NCBI GenBank assembly: GCA_034008185.1
Contig: CM067095.1
Span: forward strand, 852,610-916,609
Length of the DNA stretch: 64,000 nucleotides
Reading direction: 5' to 3'
DNA from: Gorsachius magnificus
Taxonomy: Eukaryota > Chordata > Aves > Pelecaniformes > Ardeidae
Shown here: one piece after another, positions 21,681 through 33,179 of the stretch
Layout: every line of letters begins with the position of its first letter
How positions within the stretch are numbered: the stretch's first letter is position 1
Made by a program: the position numbers and the translations under genes
The notes under the pieces: model-generated
Seen by the model: only the letters and a program-made list of their open reading frames with translations
Database searches by the model: none
What the model was told of the DNA's origin: nothing

Positions 21681-24039
21681 GCTCTGGGCTGCGTTTCGGT
21701 TCCACCTCTCTCACACACAAACTACTGCCCCATCACCCTGGGGAGGGGGGGAAAAGGGGAATTTGAGGCCCTTCTCCCTGTATTTTGACAGAGCTGGACA
21801 CCCCCCTGGGAGCCTCATAAGGGCGAGGAGCAGAGATTTAGCTCTGATCAACACCTGCAAACCCAAACCTCCCCTGCACGGCGCTGGCTGCCGGCAGCGT
21901 CCGTCCCATCGCTGCGGTGCCGACCCCCTTCCCAGGCGCCGGGGCTCACTGGGGATCGCGGCCGTGGGCTTGGACGCGTGACGCCGGCGGCTGTCAGCGC
22001 GGGGCCACGGTTCCTCGGGCTTAGAGCGGTGTCTGAGCTGCTATTTTCCCTGCCGTGGCACGGAGCCAGGGAGCGTGGAGGAGCGGCAATAAATCTACCC
22101 GCTGAACTAGAGCCGACGTGGGAATTGAAAAGGAGAAAAATCCAAGAGGAGTGAGTGTGGTCTCCATCCCCGAGACAGATGGCCTGGTGGAGTCATAAAA
22201 AAAAAGCGGTACAGAACTTGTGGGCGGGACGGGGCACGGTAATGACGGCCCCTCGATGAGCAAGAGCGGGGCGGCTTCCAGCTTTCACCGGCTGATCCCT
22301 GGGAAGGTCAGACACCAGCCTCAGACTGGGTGAGGGCGATGGTTTAGGGCAGGCACTGGGGATTTTTTGGTGCAGCGGCTGGGCTGGGGCTATTGGAAAC
22401 ACCTGAGGTTTTTGCTGGGGCGCTCAGGAGGGTGCAAGGGCGAGGGGGACAGGGGGGGGCTCCAGGCACTGGGAGCTCTGGGTGGGAGCTAAAAAACCAG
22501 CAGGGTCACACATGAGGTTTGGAAAGCAGCAGCGAGGGAGAGGGTTTGCGGCAAGCGAGAGGCCGGTGAGATGGCCTTGGAAGAGCGAGCGGGTGATGGA
22601 TTGAGCCCCAGTCCATCGCCTTGGCACAGGCTATTCCATCTGGCAGATGTGCTGGAATGAAGGTCAGGGAAACCTCATCAAAACGCAGCAGAAGGCAAAC
22701 ATCGCCCGCGCAGACCTCTTGTCCCTACAGCCAACAGCCTTGTTTGGGAAGAAACGGAATTTAATCTAAAAAAAAAAGTGAACCGAGCTGAGCGTCTCAG
22801 GGCTGTGGAGGAGCACAAATATGCAGGCAGGTTCACACGTGCACACGTGCAAGCACAATAAATGTCAAAATGAGTTACCCAGCTGGCTTTTTGATGGGAA
22901 AATGGATGGGTCAGAGAATAACTGGCTCTTTTCGCCCAGGCAATGGTTTTCCCTGAAGTTGGGCAGATGGAAGGCGGCGGGGAGGGTGCACGAAGGGAGC
23001 GCTGCTGGTTGTCACCTCCTCGATGGCAGCACCGAGCAGAGGCACCCGCTGGGCTGGCGGAGGCTCCTGGTGTCCCAGGTTAGAGCCTGGCGACCCGCGG
23101 GGAGGCTCGGCACTGCTGGAAGCGGAGATCTGAGAGGCAGAGGCACGAAGAGACTTGGCCGAGGTCACGGGGCGACACCGAGCCCAGCCGGGAGAAGGGG
23201 GGCTTCCCGCGGCCGCACGCCACCACCTGGAGCACGGAGCCAGCAGCCCTCGCCCCTCCTGCCAGCGGCTGCTCCCGCGCCGAGGCTCCGGAGCGGCGGC
23301 CGCCGAGCGCCAGGCACCGGCTTCGTGACAGGTTCACCCCGGACAAACATCAGCCCTGCGGTGCAAACATTGGTGCTTGCTGATGGAGATGGCCACCGCA
23401 AAGGTCGGCTTGGCCACCAGAAAGCCTTTGCTGTTCAGCAACACGCCGGACTCATTTGCAGGCGTGACGGGTGAAACCTGCTGCGCCGCGTGCCGGGACT
23501 CCCCTCGAGGCACAGCGTGGTGCTGACACCCCGACTTGCTCGTGTTTAACACGTATTTCAGCTGGCCTGGGGTGTGTTACTTCCAAAATCAGTGGCGCCG
23601 TACGAGAAACAGCCTGCAACCCTGCGAGGCTGGGGCACACACCGTGCGTGCGCCACGAGCACGCTGCTGCTCAGCTCGAGCACTGTTTGCTTGATCAGGT
23701 AACAGAAAAAACCAACAGGAATTAAATTAAGCAGCAATCTCACAGCCACAGAGGAGAAAATTTAGGGCATCCCCCGCCGGGCTGGTGAGCTGAGATCTGC
23801 TGCGGGGGACGCTGCCGTCAGCGCTGGCGCTGGGCTCCCACGCCAGCCCTGCCCTCGCCATGGCTGGGGAAGAGTCATCACCCGAGCGAGGAGTTGGGGC
23901 AAGACCCCCCCAGGAACAGGGCTTTTGCTTCCAGCTCCTGAATCCATGCGTGGCATGGGCACCCGGCTCAGCTCCGTCGGAGTGCGGAGCTGCTGGGTGG
24001 GAGGACCCTTGGCAACTCACTCCGAGGGCTCTTGCCCGG
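21681..24039. other. GC-rich spacer with a second CpG-rich patch
   Basis: Single-copy DNA. 23080-23340 is CpG-dense (GCGGCGGCCGCCGAGCGCC). There is an A9 patch near 22770. The 217-codon frame 22821-23474 has no recognisable domain. Confidence 0.45.
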
Positions 24040-24240
24040 CGAGGTGCTTAAGCACATGATTAATTTGGAAGTCAATAGGAGTTCTCACAGGTTGAAACTT
24101 GGGGGCTACGCGAGGCCTTGCAGAATCAAAGCTGTGGTAATGATTTACTAACCATTCGTTTTGGCCTTGATGATGTGGGAGCTAAAAAGGCTGGCTGTGT
24201 TTTTCATAAAACCCGGCGTTTCAAAGGTTCTCCGCATCGA
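24040..24240. promoter_or_regulatory. Candidate conserved non-coding element
   Basis: Contains AGCACATGATTAATTTGG, GGTAATGATTTACTAACC and TTTTCATAAAACC words and is CpG-poor, between GC-rich flanks. Confidence 0.33.
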
Positions 24241-25279
24241 CTCGCTGGCTTCGGGCAAAGCTCTCGTTGCGATCGCCCGCCCTGAGGGCGCCCTGGCGGT
24301 GTGAGCCGCGGCTGCGCCAGGCACGGGGCTGCGAGGACGATGGCGCTGGGGGTGCTGAGCCCCTGCTGGGAGGTGCCGGACCGCGGCAGCGTCTCAAGGC
24401 ACGGCCCCTTCTCCCGGGGCGTCGGGAGGGCTGCGCTGGCTGCAGAGGCTTTGTCAGAGAGCGCCTGGTGCTCTCCTGGCTGCAGGAGTTGTTTGCCAGC
24501 GGAGTCAGAAATGGAGATGGAGAAGCCAAGTAAGCATCAGTGCGTAACCTGTGGGGAATTTGAACTTTCCCAGGGCGGACCCTAAGCCTCAGAGCTGCTG
24601 TGAATCACGCTGGTGGTGGCCGGGTGGATGAAGGTGCTGAGGCTGTGGTATGGAACACCAAGCCGAGGCCAAAGATCGTTCCTTGCTTGGGAAATGTACT
24701 TGGGATGGGACCAACACTGCTCTGATATATAGCGAGGACCTGGCAAGGGTGGTGCGAGGCTCCCTCGAGCCAGAGAGGCTGAGTCAGACAAATTTGGGTT
24801 GCTTAGAGCCTTACAGAGAAAGCACCACCCAGCTCCTGGACCTTGGCTGGGTATCTGCTCGCCATGGAAGCCCAAGGCTGGCGTCCAGCATCTCTTACGT
24901 TTCCAGACAGCTTGGCACATGCTTGCAGGGCCATTGCCTGGACGCCGAGAGAGCTCATCAGCCTGACCTGTCAAGGCTGTGCCAGGGCTGGAAAACGCGC
25001 TCATCTCTGCCCTCCAGGCGCCGGGAATATTGCCCTGTCACGGGCTGGTCCCATCACGGCTCCTCCCCGAGCACGGCTTGTGTGCGTCGCGCCGCTCCTC
25101 CTTTTTATCGCGTCCCCGGCGAGGCAGCGGCGTGCGCGGTTCGCAGGGGCTGGGCGTGGGCAGAATCTGCTCTGCTCCCCAAGGGAGCCTTGGCAGGGGA
25201 CCAGCGTCCCGGGGCGCACGGTAGGGGCCACGCGGCCACCGCGCAGGTGCCTGCCACCAGCAGGGAAACGCTGAAGCTA
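24241..25279. other. GC-rich spacer, no gene seen
   Basis: CpG-rich at 24241-24450, then mixed single-copy sequence. The 213-codon plus frame 24650-25291 and rival frames lack domains. Confidence 0.45.
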
Positions 25280-25870
25280 TCGACTTTGTAAAAGTTAAAG
25301 AAATAAAGTTTTACGGCAGAGAATGACTCAGTTTTATAAGGGCTGTAAAAGGCCGTTAGGTGTTTGTGAGTGGTCTGCTAATCCTGCCTCCGCCTGGACC
25401 CGTAAATCCAATAAAAGGCTGCAGCTTCCAACTGGGTCACTGCAGCTTAATTGCTGAAGTCCTCAGGTGCCAGTTCTCATGAATAAACAATTGTTTCGTG
25501 GATAAAACAAATCAACATATTAAACATCCTTTAGAGCTTAAAAAGTTCCGACCGTTATGCAAATAGACCTGTTAAATGAAGAATATTCCTAGGTAAAATA
25601 ATTATGCAGAACAGTTTCCCCTCTGCATAAGGTGCCAAAAATTATCGCAGTGATGCCAATTATCTGCTTGTTAGCACTGACATTATCATAGTCATTACAC
25701 AGAACTGGTGCAGTTTATGTAAGATCTACACTGTGTTCTATTGTCATTTTTTTTCTCTATTTACAACTCTGTATAATAAATGTCATTTTTCAAATGTTAA
25801 GGTATTTGGTATTTAATCTATCATTAAGGCTCTAGATATGTCTCACCCCTCAGAGGAAGGCTGGATTTAA
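25280..25870. promoter_or_regulatory. Strong candidate conserved non-coding element
   Basis: Nearly 600 bp of CpG-poor, AT-rich sequence with no frame of note. It has an AP-1 word TGACTCA (25324-25330), a perfect 12-bp palindrome AAACAATTGTTT (25485-25496) made of opposed SOX-type half-sites and preceded by a FOX-like AATAAACA, a POU octamer ATGCAAAT (25557-25564), and several TAAT and GATA-type words. This is the architecture of a developmental enhancer. Activity and tissue cannot be read from the sequence. Confidence 0.5.
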
Positions 25871-25884
25871 CACCCTGCAGTACT

Positions 25885-25930
25885 AAAAAAAGGAAAAAAA
25901 AAAAGGAAAAAAAAAAAGAGAGGGAAAAAA
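25885..25930 (+). repeat. A-rich simple repeat
   Basis: Runs of 7 to 11 A separated by GG, then GAGAGGG. No retrotransposon body precedes it, so it is probably simple sequence and not a poly-A tail. Confidence 0.75.
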
Positions 25931-26388
25931 TCTAATCACCTTGGGTGGCGAAGATGCAAGGAGCAAAAGGGTTTTGCTGCTGTAACGACGGGGAAAGAGG
26001 GAGGGCTTCGCCGCGGGGTGCATCTCTGCTGTGCTCAGGGCAGCGGTGATGCTCGGGGTCTCCACCCTTGATGCTGGGGGGTGGCGGGGGGATGCTTGGG
26101 CAGCCCCGGCCCATCCTTGCCCTGGCAGCTTTCCCAGCGGGTGCCCCCGGAGCAGCCCTTGCCCCCGGTACTGCTCCTGCTCTCGCCTGCCCTTGAGAGA
26201 CCCCCAGAACCATCATCGCCGTGGATGGCGGAAAGTGGGAACCGGGGGCTCTCCAGGGCGAGTTGTGATGAGCAGAGTCACAGCTGCACCGGGGGGCCCG
26301 GCGGCGGGGCCGGGGGCTGGAGCCGGGCGCATGCGGATGCTTCGGTGCCGGGTGAGGCAGGGAAAGGCAGCGGCCCCAGAGCCGCAGC

Positions 26389-26552
26389 TCCCATGGCATC
26401 GCCCCAGCGTGGCCGGGACCATCTCCCTCCCGTGGCATCGCCCCAGCGTGGCCGGGACCATCTCCCTCCCGTGGCATCGCCCCAGCGTGGCCGGGACCAA
26501 CTCCCTCCCGTGGCATCGCCCCAGCGTGGCCGGGACCATCTCCCTCCCGTCT
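26389..26552. repeat. 39-bp minisatellite
   Basis: Four near-identical 39-bp units (26389, 26428, 26467 and 26506) plus an 8-bp partial. Each begins TCCC(G/A)TGGCATCGCCCCAGC. Only a few substitutions separate the copies. Because 39 is divisible by three, frames stay open and read repeated peptides on both strands. Confidence 0.95.
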
Positions 26553-26579
26553 GCCCGGTGCTTTGCTGGCCGGGTTCGT

Positions 26580-26890
26580 TGTTGGAAGACGCTGACAAAA
26601 CAACTAATGGTGTGATGAATTCGGCTCTTGGCATGGCCATCTGGAAGCTTCCAAGTGTATTTATGTATGCCCTTACGTATGCAAGGAATGCCTCCAATAA
26701 CAAAGTTATTAATCTTGGATAACTCTCTTTGGGCCACTCTTCGTTGTCATTTTCTTGTCGGGATCTTTCTTGCCCGTAATTCCTCCCTGCTGAGAGCTGT
26801 CTTTGTTTAATCTCTCTATAATTACTGGAGCACCATGCTCAGAAAGCATTGCAATGCCAGCTTGCACGGTGCGGTGTATGCCTTACCATG
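26580..26890. promoter_or_regulatory. Candidate conserved non-coding element
   Basis: AT-rich sequence with AACAACTAATGGTGTGATG, GTATTTATGTATGC, CAATAACAAAGTTATTAATC and CTCTATAATTACTGG. AACAAAG is a SOX/TCF-type word. It directly follows the 39-bp minisatellite. Confidence 0.37.
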
Positions 26891-27389
26891 AGATGCTCCA
26901 GACTGGAACCCTGGGGGAGGGAGGGGACCCAGCGGGTCCCTCCTGCGGGCAGCAGGGAGCCCGGGAAGCGCTGGCGCCCGCCGCTGCAGAAAGGCATGGA
27001 GCAGAGGAGGGGGCTTCTCGGAAGCCCGTTGTTTTCCCTCCCAAACAACCCGGCACTGGCTCTTTGGCTTTTGCAGGTTTCTAAATGACAAACTTAGGCT
27101 ATCCCCCATGCAGCAGCCACTTTATTTATGCTCCCTGCCACTCCCCACGCTGCAAATGCCACCAGCCCGGCAGCGAGATGCTGCGGCTGCAACCCAAGCC
27201 AAGCGGCCGTGGTCCGGTTCCACCCCAGATCCCCCCCGGGAAGGGGGGGGCAGGAAAGGGGGGACCTTTCAGTTGTGACTTGAAGCAGGAGGGTCCCACC
27301 GGGCTGGGGTCCAGCCCCCTGCAAAGGGGATGGGGAACGGTGCCGCCTGCGCCACGAAGGAGCGGCCCCGAGTTTTAGAGGGAAATGAA
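26891..27389. other. GC-rich spacer, no gene seen
   Basis: Single-copy GC-rich DNA with G runs near 27235-27262. No exon is supported. Confidence 0.45.
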
Positions 27390-27600
27390 TCAGCCCATCT
27401 CCTCGATTCCATAAGGGCTTTTGAAATGCGCTGAAAAACACTGCTTAATTATTCTGAAATTACTGATAACTGCCTCCACAACAGGTTATGAACCGTCCCC
27501 TAATTATGCAGTATAGCCACAGCATTTCGATGAATCATTAATTAATTATCCTCGGCTATCCAGCATGAAAATTTGATGTCTAGAGAAAACAAATGGGAAG
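27390..27600. promoter_or_regulatory. Candidate conserved non-coding element
   Basis: Contains GCTTAATTATTCTGAAATTA, CCCTAATTATGCAG and GAATCATTAATTAATTATCC. Overlapping TAAT cores are dense and CpGs few. Confidence 0.4.
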
Positions 27601-27629
27601 GGAGAAGCTGGGCACATCCACAAACAGGC

Positions 27630-27790
27630 ACGAGGAAAAGAGCCCGAACGGTCAAGGAGCAGGCAGGGAGGTGGAGGGCTGGGAGGGAGAGGAGGCTGAG
27701 GGGAGGAAGGCAGTCGAGCAGCCAGGGAGGGCGGGGGGGAGAGGAGAGATGCCTGGAAAACACACAGAAAAGAGGGGGATGCCGGAAAAA
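27630..27790 (+). repeat. GA-rich purine tract
   Basis: A long G/A-dominated stretch of GGGAGG and GAGGAAG units on the plus strand without a strict period. It explains the Arg/Glu/Gly-rich frames. Mirror-type purine tracts may form triplex. Confidence 0.6.
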
Positions 27791-27839
27791 TGCGGTGCTG
27801 GGCAGAGTGGGAGCAGTGCAAGCGCAGGCGTTCCCGCAG

Positions 27840-28000
27840 CCGGGCGGCTAACCCTGCTGCAATTGAAGTCCCTGTTATGACAAATAAAGTAACTGCACTT
27901 TAATTACTTGGGCACCAGGCATTAAGCAGGTTGTTATCAAAGCGCGATAAACAGTAAGAGCCGCACCGGAGGGCGATGGTCCCCGCAGGAATTAGCAGGG
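27840..28000. promoter_or_regulatory. Candidate conserved non-coding element
   Basis: Contains GACAAATAAAGTAACTGC, CTTTAATTACTTGG, GGCATTAAGC, TTATCAAAGCG (TCF/LEF-type TCAAAG) and GCGATAAACAG. Confidence 0.36.
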
Positions 28001-28224
28001 GGGCGATAGCGCCCGGCTAGCGGGTAAGGGGTGGGCTCCACAGGGTACGGTGGAAAAGGGAATCGGCAACTGGGGGCCCGACCTCGCCAGCCAGCCCCTC
28101 TGCCAAACAGCAGCCGTGGCCAGCCCTGCCCGTGGCGCGGGGGTGCCCGGGTTCAGGGGGGCACAGCAGGGCTGGGGTAAACGGGGAGAACAGCAAAGGC
28201 AAAATAAATCTCCCACCATCTCAA

Positions 28225-28635
28225 GAGAGTTGGGGGTGTTCAGCCTGGAGCAGAGGAGGCTGCGGGCAGAGCTGAGTGCGGCCGCTCAGGGCTTCAAGGG
28301 GGCCCAGAGGAAAGGGGGGGACAAGCTTTTTAGTAGGGCCAGCTGGGACAGGACAAGGGGGGATGGCTTTAACCTGAAGCAGGGTAGGGTTAGACTGGAT
28401 CTAAGGAGGAAATTCTTTCCAGTGAGGGTGGTGAAAGCCTGGCAGGGGTTGCCCAGAGAGGGGGTGGAGGCCCCATCCCTGGGACCATCCCAGGCCAGGT
28501 TGGCCGGGGCTGTGAGCAACCTGATGTGGTTCAAGGTGTCCCTGCTCCTGCAGGGGGGTTGGGCTGGGTGACCTCTGGGGGTCCCTTCCCACCCAAAACA
28601 CTCTATGATTCTGTGATTCTATGATTCTACGATCT
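28225..28635 (+). mobile_element. CR1 LINE, 5'-truncated, intact 3' end
   Basis: Sense-strand avian CR1. It begins within the conserved TTCAGCCTGGAGCAGAGGAG segment, runs through the 3' region, and ends with tandem ATTCTGTG/ATTCTATG/ATTCTACG octamers. About 411 bp survive, with no intact reverse-transcriptase domain. It closely resembles the minus-strand copies at 13367-13575 and 30963-31285. Confidence 0.96.
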
Positions 28636-28639
28636 CACA

Positions 28640-29045
28640 GATGCAACAGACCCATGGAGGAATCCCCTGCCTGGAAATCGCCCGTGCGGTGCCGGGAACG
28701 GCACGGCACCCACGCTGCGCCTGCAGACCCACCGCCCCACGAGGGGGGCTGAGCTCCCCCCGGCCTCCTCCTTCATTCGAAAGGGTGCAGTTTATTTCTG
28801 CAATTCCAACGATTGCAGGTATTTATGGATTGGGACAGCAGAGAGAAGGAATCCCTTCTGTCATACAGCCCCACGCCGTTCCTGGGGTGGGTGGGGAAGG
28901 CTGGGTGCAGCCCCCGGCGAGGGGACCCGTGCACAGGGCAGGGTGACGATGGCTCCCTGGCGTTCATCTCCCCAACCATCAAACGGTGGCGGGACGGCGG
29001 CAGCTCACCTCCCCTCCCGGTGAGGGTGTGGGTGCTGAGCCACCC
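28640..29045. other. Unique sequence, no gene seen
   Basis: GC-leaning single-copy DNA with a small patch GCAATTCCAACGATTGCAGG near 28800-28819. No exon is supported. Confidence 0.4.
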
Positions 29046-29049
29046 GGAG

Positions 29050-29420
29050 CCTTCGCAAGGCTCTTGTTTTTATTGCCTTTTCTTTAGTCTTTGAGAAGGG
29101 AATGGCATGTACCTTCAGAAGTGTCCCCTTCTAAAGTAGGGAGCGCTCCGAACTACAAAAACCTATGAAGTCTGAAAGCCCTGAGATTATTCTGCCAGTA
29201 AAGCTTTGATACAAAGAAAAGTCTGATGGAAATGTCAAAATATTTGATATTTTACAGCAAAAAGAAAACAGCTCTGCTAATGGAAACTCCACTTCCTCCG
29301 TGCCTCGGCGCCACTTGTTTGATCATTGAAGGGCAAGAAAATAAATGTTTCCTTGTAGCCATGGATTTCAAATTCCGATGTAAAATCCAAGCAAATATCC
29401 CCTGACCCGGAGAGCGGTGG
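29050..29420. other. AT-rich island
   Basis: AT-rich and CpG-poor, with TTTTTATTGCC, GTCAAAATATTTGATATTTT and GAAAATAAATG words. TCAAAATATTTGA (29235-29247) is a perfect palindrome around ATATT. It may be regulatory. Confidence 0.35.
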
Positions 29421-29677
29421 GGAGGTGCGGGGGGAGAGTTTAACCCTGAGCTGGCCGTGCCGAGAGCGCCCAGCCCGCGGTGCCAGCCCCCCGAAGGCAC
29501 AGCATGGCAGCGTGGCCGGGCTCCTCCCTGCCGCTGGCTAGTGGCCCTGGAGGGGGCCGGTGGCCGCAGCAGTGCCAGGGCACACTGCTGGCCATACTGG
29601 GTACCCCCGGCAAAGGATGCGCTGACGCAAACGGCGCTGGAGCCGTGCAGGTGGTGGTCGCGAGCGGCACAGTCCAT

Positions 29678-29707
29678 CGGACGGATGGACGGACGGATGG
29701 ACGGACA
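29678..29707 (+). repeat. (GGAC/GGAT)n tetranucleotide repeat
   Basis: Alternating CGGA and TGGA units, about seven copies. It gives the Met-Asp-Gly-Arg and related peptide repeats in all frames. Confidence 0.88.
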
Positions 29708-29789
29708 GGCGGCACGACCGGCTGGCGGAGCGCAGCCCCTCGCCCACCGAGCGGGCAGCAGGGCCCCGGCAGGAGCTTGCCTGCCTTTT

Positions 29790-30130
29790 TATGAAACAGT
29801 GTTTTATTAAATAAACAAACTGGAGCGATTCCAGCAGATTTACGAACACTTCCTCTCCTCTCACTCCTTCGACCCGCTGCAGATTTATGGGTCTGCATTA
29901 ACCTCGTGAGCACTCATAAAGTTTACTGAGATAATGTTGGCAGGAGGGAGAAGGGATTTTTATGAGTAAGTAATAATTACAAAATGCAGAAGTACTCGGG
30001 GAATTTGTTTATTAGTGGTGAGTTCTCGGTCGATCGCTACACCGTGTGCCTCACCCCTGCTTTACGGAGCACTTGCCTACAGGTCTCCTTCTCAGATCAA
30101 TTATTCCCTTCCCTTGTTTTCCCTTTTTTC
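29790..30130. promoter_or_regulatory. Candidate conserved non-coding element
   Basis: Contains TTTTATTAAATAAACAAAC, GCATTAACC, AGTAAGTAATAATTACAAAA and TTTGTTTATTAGTGG. FOX-type TAAACA and TGTTTA words lie at both ends. CpG-poor. Confidence 0.37.
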
Positions 30131-30469
30131 ACCCTGAGAAGTGCTGGGGATGGTGCGGGTGCTGGGCGCCCTGCTCAGCGCTGCCGGGTCCTACGGGTGG
30201 GCAGCACCCGGCAATCACGGCGGCAGCAGCAGCGCAGGGTGCAGGTCCCCCCAGCCCAGGGTGTCCCCAGGCATCTCACAGGGCAGGGGGTCCCCGGGAG
30301 CCCCCCTCCCCTTCCCCTGGCCGGGAGGGGAGACCTCAGCCACGCGAGAGCCACGTTTGCGGTGGCGGTTGTCACCTCGGTGACAGGGCTGCTAAGGCCC
30401 CCTCCCCGAGCAGAGCAGGTCACCGGCGTACCCCAAATCCCCCTTCGCCGCGACTCCCTATGATTCGAA
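30131..30469. other. GC-rich spacer, no gene seen
   Basis: Single-copy GC-rich DNA with GGC-triplet and C-run patches. No exon is supported. Confidence 0.4.
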
Positions 30470-30710
30470 ACTCAAACAAGGCAGCATGAATAATGTAACG
30501 CGCTCCTCCTTCTCTTCTTGCCTTCAAATCCTCGGAGGATGAGTGAAGCTCCTTGTCTGCCTCATTAGCGGCTGTTCAGCCATTTGATTCCTGTAACAAT
30601 GAGCGTGCTCACCAGAATTTTCATACCTATTTGCATCGTGAAGTCAACACGGAATTTTTTTGAATTCACATAAAAATTTAATGGCGTAATCTGCATACGT
30701 CTATATTGCA
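30470..30710. promoter_or_regulatory. Candidate conserved non-coding element
   Basis: Contains GCATGAATAATGTAACGC, CATTAGCGGC, CCTGTAACAATGAGC (SOX-type ACAATG), TTTTCATACC and CATAAAAATTTAATGGCG. Confidence 0.36.
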
Positions 30711-30962
30711 GCGCAGGCTCCTCTCCCCCCTCCTCCCCGCAAAAGGATCAGGACCAGGAGGTGCTGCCGCACCCAGCGAGGCCACCAAAGAGCCCATCAA
30801 CGGGGGACGAGGGCACCGGGCTGCCGAGCGGGAGCGGTGCAGCGCAGCGTCCTCCGGGCAGCGGGGCCGGAGCTGGCACAAGGGCAGCCGGTCTCACGGG
30901 ATGGGACTGGGCACGGTGGGATGGGGCTGTGGCATGTCATGGTCTGGGGAAAAGGGACTTTT

Positions 30963-31285
30963 AGAATTATAGAATCCTAGAATGGTTTGGGTGGGAAGGG
31001 ACCCCCAGAGGTCACCCAGCCCAACCCCCCTGCAGGAGCAGGGACACCTTGAACCACATCAGGTTGCTCACAGCCCCGGCCAACCTGGCCTGGGATGGTC
31101 CCAGGGATGGGGCCTCCACCCCCTCTCTGGGCAACCCCTGCCAGGGTTTCACCACCCTCACTGTAAGGAATTTCTTCCTTAGACCCAGTCTAACCCTGCC
31201 CTGCTTCAGTTTAAAGCCATCCCCCCTTGTCCTGTCCCAGCTGGCCCTACTGAAAAGATTTTCCCCATCTTTCCTATAGGCCCCG
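30963..31285 (-). mobile_element. CR1 LINE, truncated 3' end
   Basis: The plus strand opens with AGAATTATAGAATCCTAGAA, the complement of the CR1 terminal octamers, and runs through the same 3' region as the 28225 copy in opposite orientation, to about CCTATAGGCCCC. About 323 bp remain. With the plus-strand copy 2.3 kb away it makes a long inverted repeat. Confidence 0.95.
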
Positions 31286-31809
31286 AAAACCTACAGGTTT
31301 TCATCCGCACGGTTCTGGCGTGTGTGGCTGAGCCCCACGTTAGCATCCGGGGGGTGCTCACCCTGCTTGTGCCTTGTCTCCTTTTGGAGAGCACGCGTCT
31401 TGCCCTGGCTTCAGCTTCTGCCCGGGTAAGGGGCTGAGATGTCCCCCCCCGCACATGGAAGAGCAGGTATTGAACTTTGCAATGCATTTGCAATGAGCGC
31501 CGGGGCCGGGGCCGTGCCCGGGGTGCTGCGGTGCCTTCACAGCGGGACGCTGCCCGTCTGCGTCCCAGCTTCCACAGGAGCCCTGGGGACAAAGTTGGAG
31601 GGGTGGCTCCTGTCTCTCCTGTCTCTCCGCCAGTCTGTGAGCCCCCCCTCACTGGGCACCCTCCCCAGCACTGGGCACCAGCCCCGCTCTGCTGCCCTTA
31701 CAGGCGCCTCTGGGCAGCACCAGACACCCAACGAACGCCCCATTCAGGGCTGAATTCAGCAGTTCTGGTGCCAGTGAGCCTTAACGCCCAAGCTGGACTG
31801 AGCACGGTC

Positions 31810-32080
31810 CCCTCAGAAAGTAATTAATTCAATTCCCAGGGTCTGGGAAGCCCTAAATCAGGGCAGAACCGATGGAATACCGGACAAATAATGACAAAGA
31901 CCATAAAGAAAAAAGGAAGAACAATAAAGCTCCTTGCAATGACTCAGAACAAGATTTTGCCAGAATAAAACCTTTTATCTGTTGGAAATACATAGTAAAA
32001 AAAAAAAATAATCAAAATGATCCTGGCGTGCAGTATTCAACTTCAGAACTGGGCAGAAGTTTGCAGTTTCAGCCCGGGAG
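31810..32080. other. AT-rich island
   Basis: A-rich sequence with AAGTAATTAATTCAATTCCC, ACAAATAATGACAAAG, AACAATAAAGC and a long A run at about 31997-32007. It could be a weak enhancer-like element. No retrotransposon body is recognised. Confidence 0.32.
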
Positions 32081-32449
32081 CGTCGAGACGCTTGGCACAG
32101 GTCAGCGTGAATCATTCCCACGGGTAAAGCCACGGCACCGCAGCACGGGCGCAAGGGTGGGGAAGAGAAACGCTGGCGCTGGTGGAGCGCAGTGCCCTGT
32201 TTTGGTAAGGGGCGGGGGGGGAGTGAAGCCCTTTCAGATTTTTCCACAGAAAATGTCACCTTGCTGCAAAATATTCCGGTTGTGCTAGAGCTGGATTTCC
32301 CCTGGCCATCTCCCAGGCAGGTCCCCGCAGCGCCACTGCCCGGTCCCGCACCCTTCCTGGGGTGCTCGGTGGGGTTCAGCACCCACGAGCCATGGGGGTA
32401 CGATGGAGCCACTACCTGTGGCCCCGCTTTTCCAAGGCTGCTCGGGAAA

Positions 32450-32700
32450 TGGAGATAGAATTAATTTAAGGTGTGAATTTACAGTGGATTAGCTAAACAC
32501 CATCAAAAACTCTCCTGCGGTGAAAGTCTTGTTTAGAATTAAAGTGCTCGTAGGTTGAACCAGACCTAATTAACAGGATCTCAATTCTGAAGGCACATCC
32601 ACAAACGAGTTTAATGCGCGTTAACGAATACACTTCCCGTTTGCACTGTCCTTTAATTCGGATCACTGTTCCGAGCACCCACGTCTTGGCCAAGCCCTGG
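32450..32700. promoter_or_regulatory. Candidate conserved non-coding element
   Basis: Contains ATAGAATTAATTTAAGG, GGATTAGCTAAAC, TAGAATTAAAGTGC, CCTAATTAACAGG, GAGTTTAATGCGCGTTAACG and CTTTAATTCGGATC. Homeodomain cores are dense. Confidence 0.38.
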
Positions 32701-33179
32701 AGCTAAGGCAGCGCTGTCAAACAGGCTTTAGCTTACCCAGCCACCTCGCGGGGCACGCTGGACAGGGAATGAGTGGTTATTCTCAGGAATACCAAGCCCC
32801 CCCCCGGGCCAAATCTCTGCCCCTTTGGTGCTGTCCTCGATGGGAAGGGAAACTCCCGCAGCCGTGGCTGCCCGGGCACTGGCGCCCGCAGTGATTCACC
32901 AAAACCAAGCTCGGTGGCTTCGGAGAGCACCGCGGGCTCATCGCGCCCGGTGTCGAATGGAGATCATCGCCGCCTGATGTCGGAGCTAAGGGATTATCTG
33001 TGGGTGACGGATGGCGAGGCACTGATAACAAACCTGCAATTCAATCAGTGCCTTCCGATGGTATCGCAGGCGGAGGAGCGGCGGCGGCGCAGCTGGAGGG
33101 ATGCTCAGAGCAGCGCACGAGCGCAGCCCGCACAGTCGCTCGTCTTTGTCTTCTCAGCTGGGTTGGTTTTGTTTTATTT

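Noticed and set aside
25885..25930. Poly-A tail of a retrocopy or LINE
   Set aside because: No recognisable body or target duplication next to it, and G pairs interrupt the A runs.
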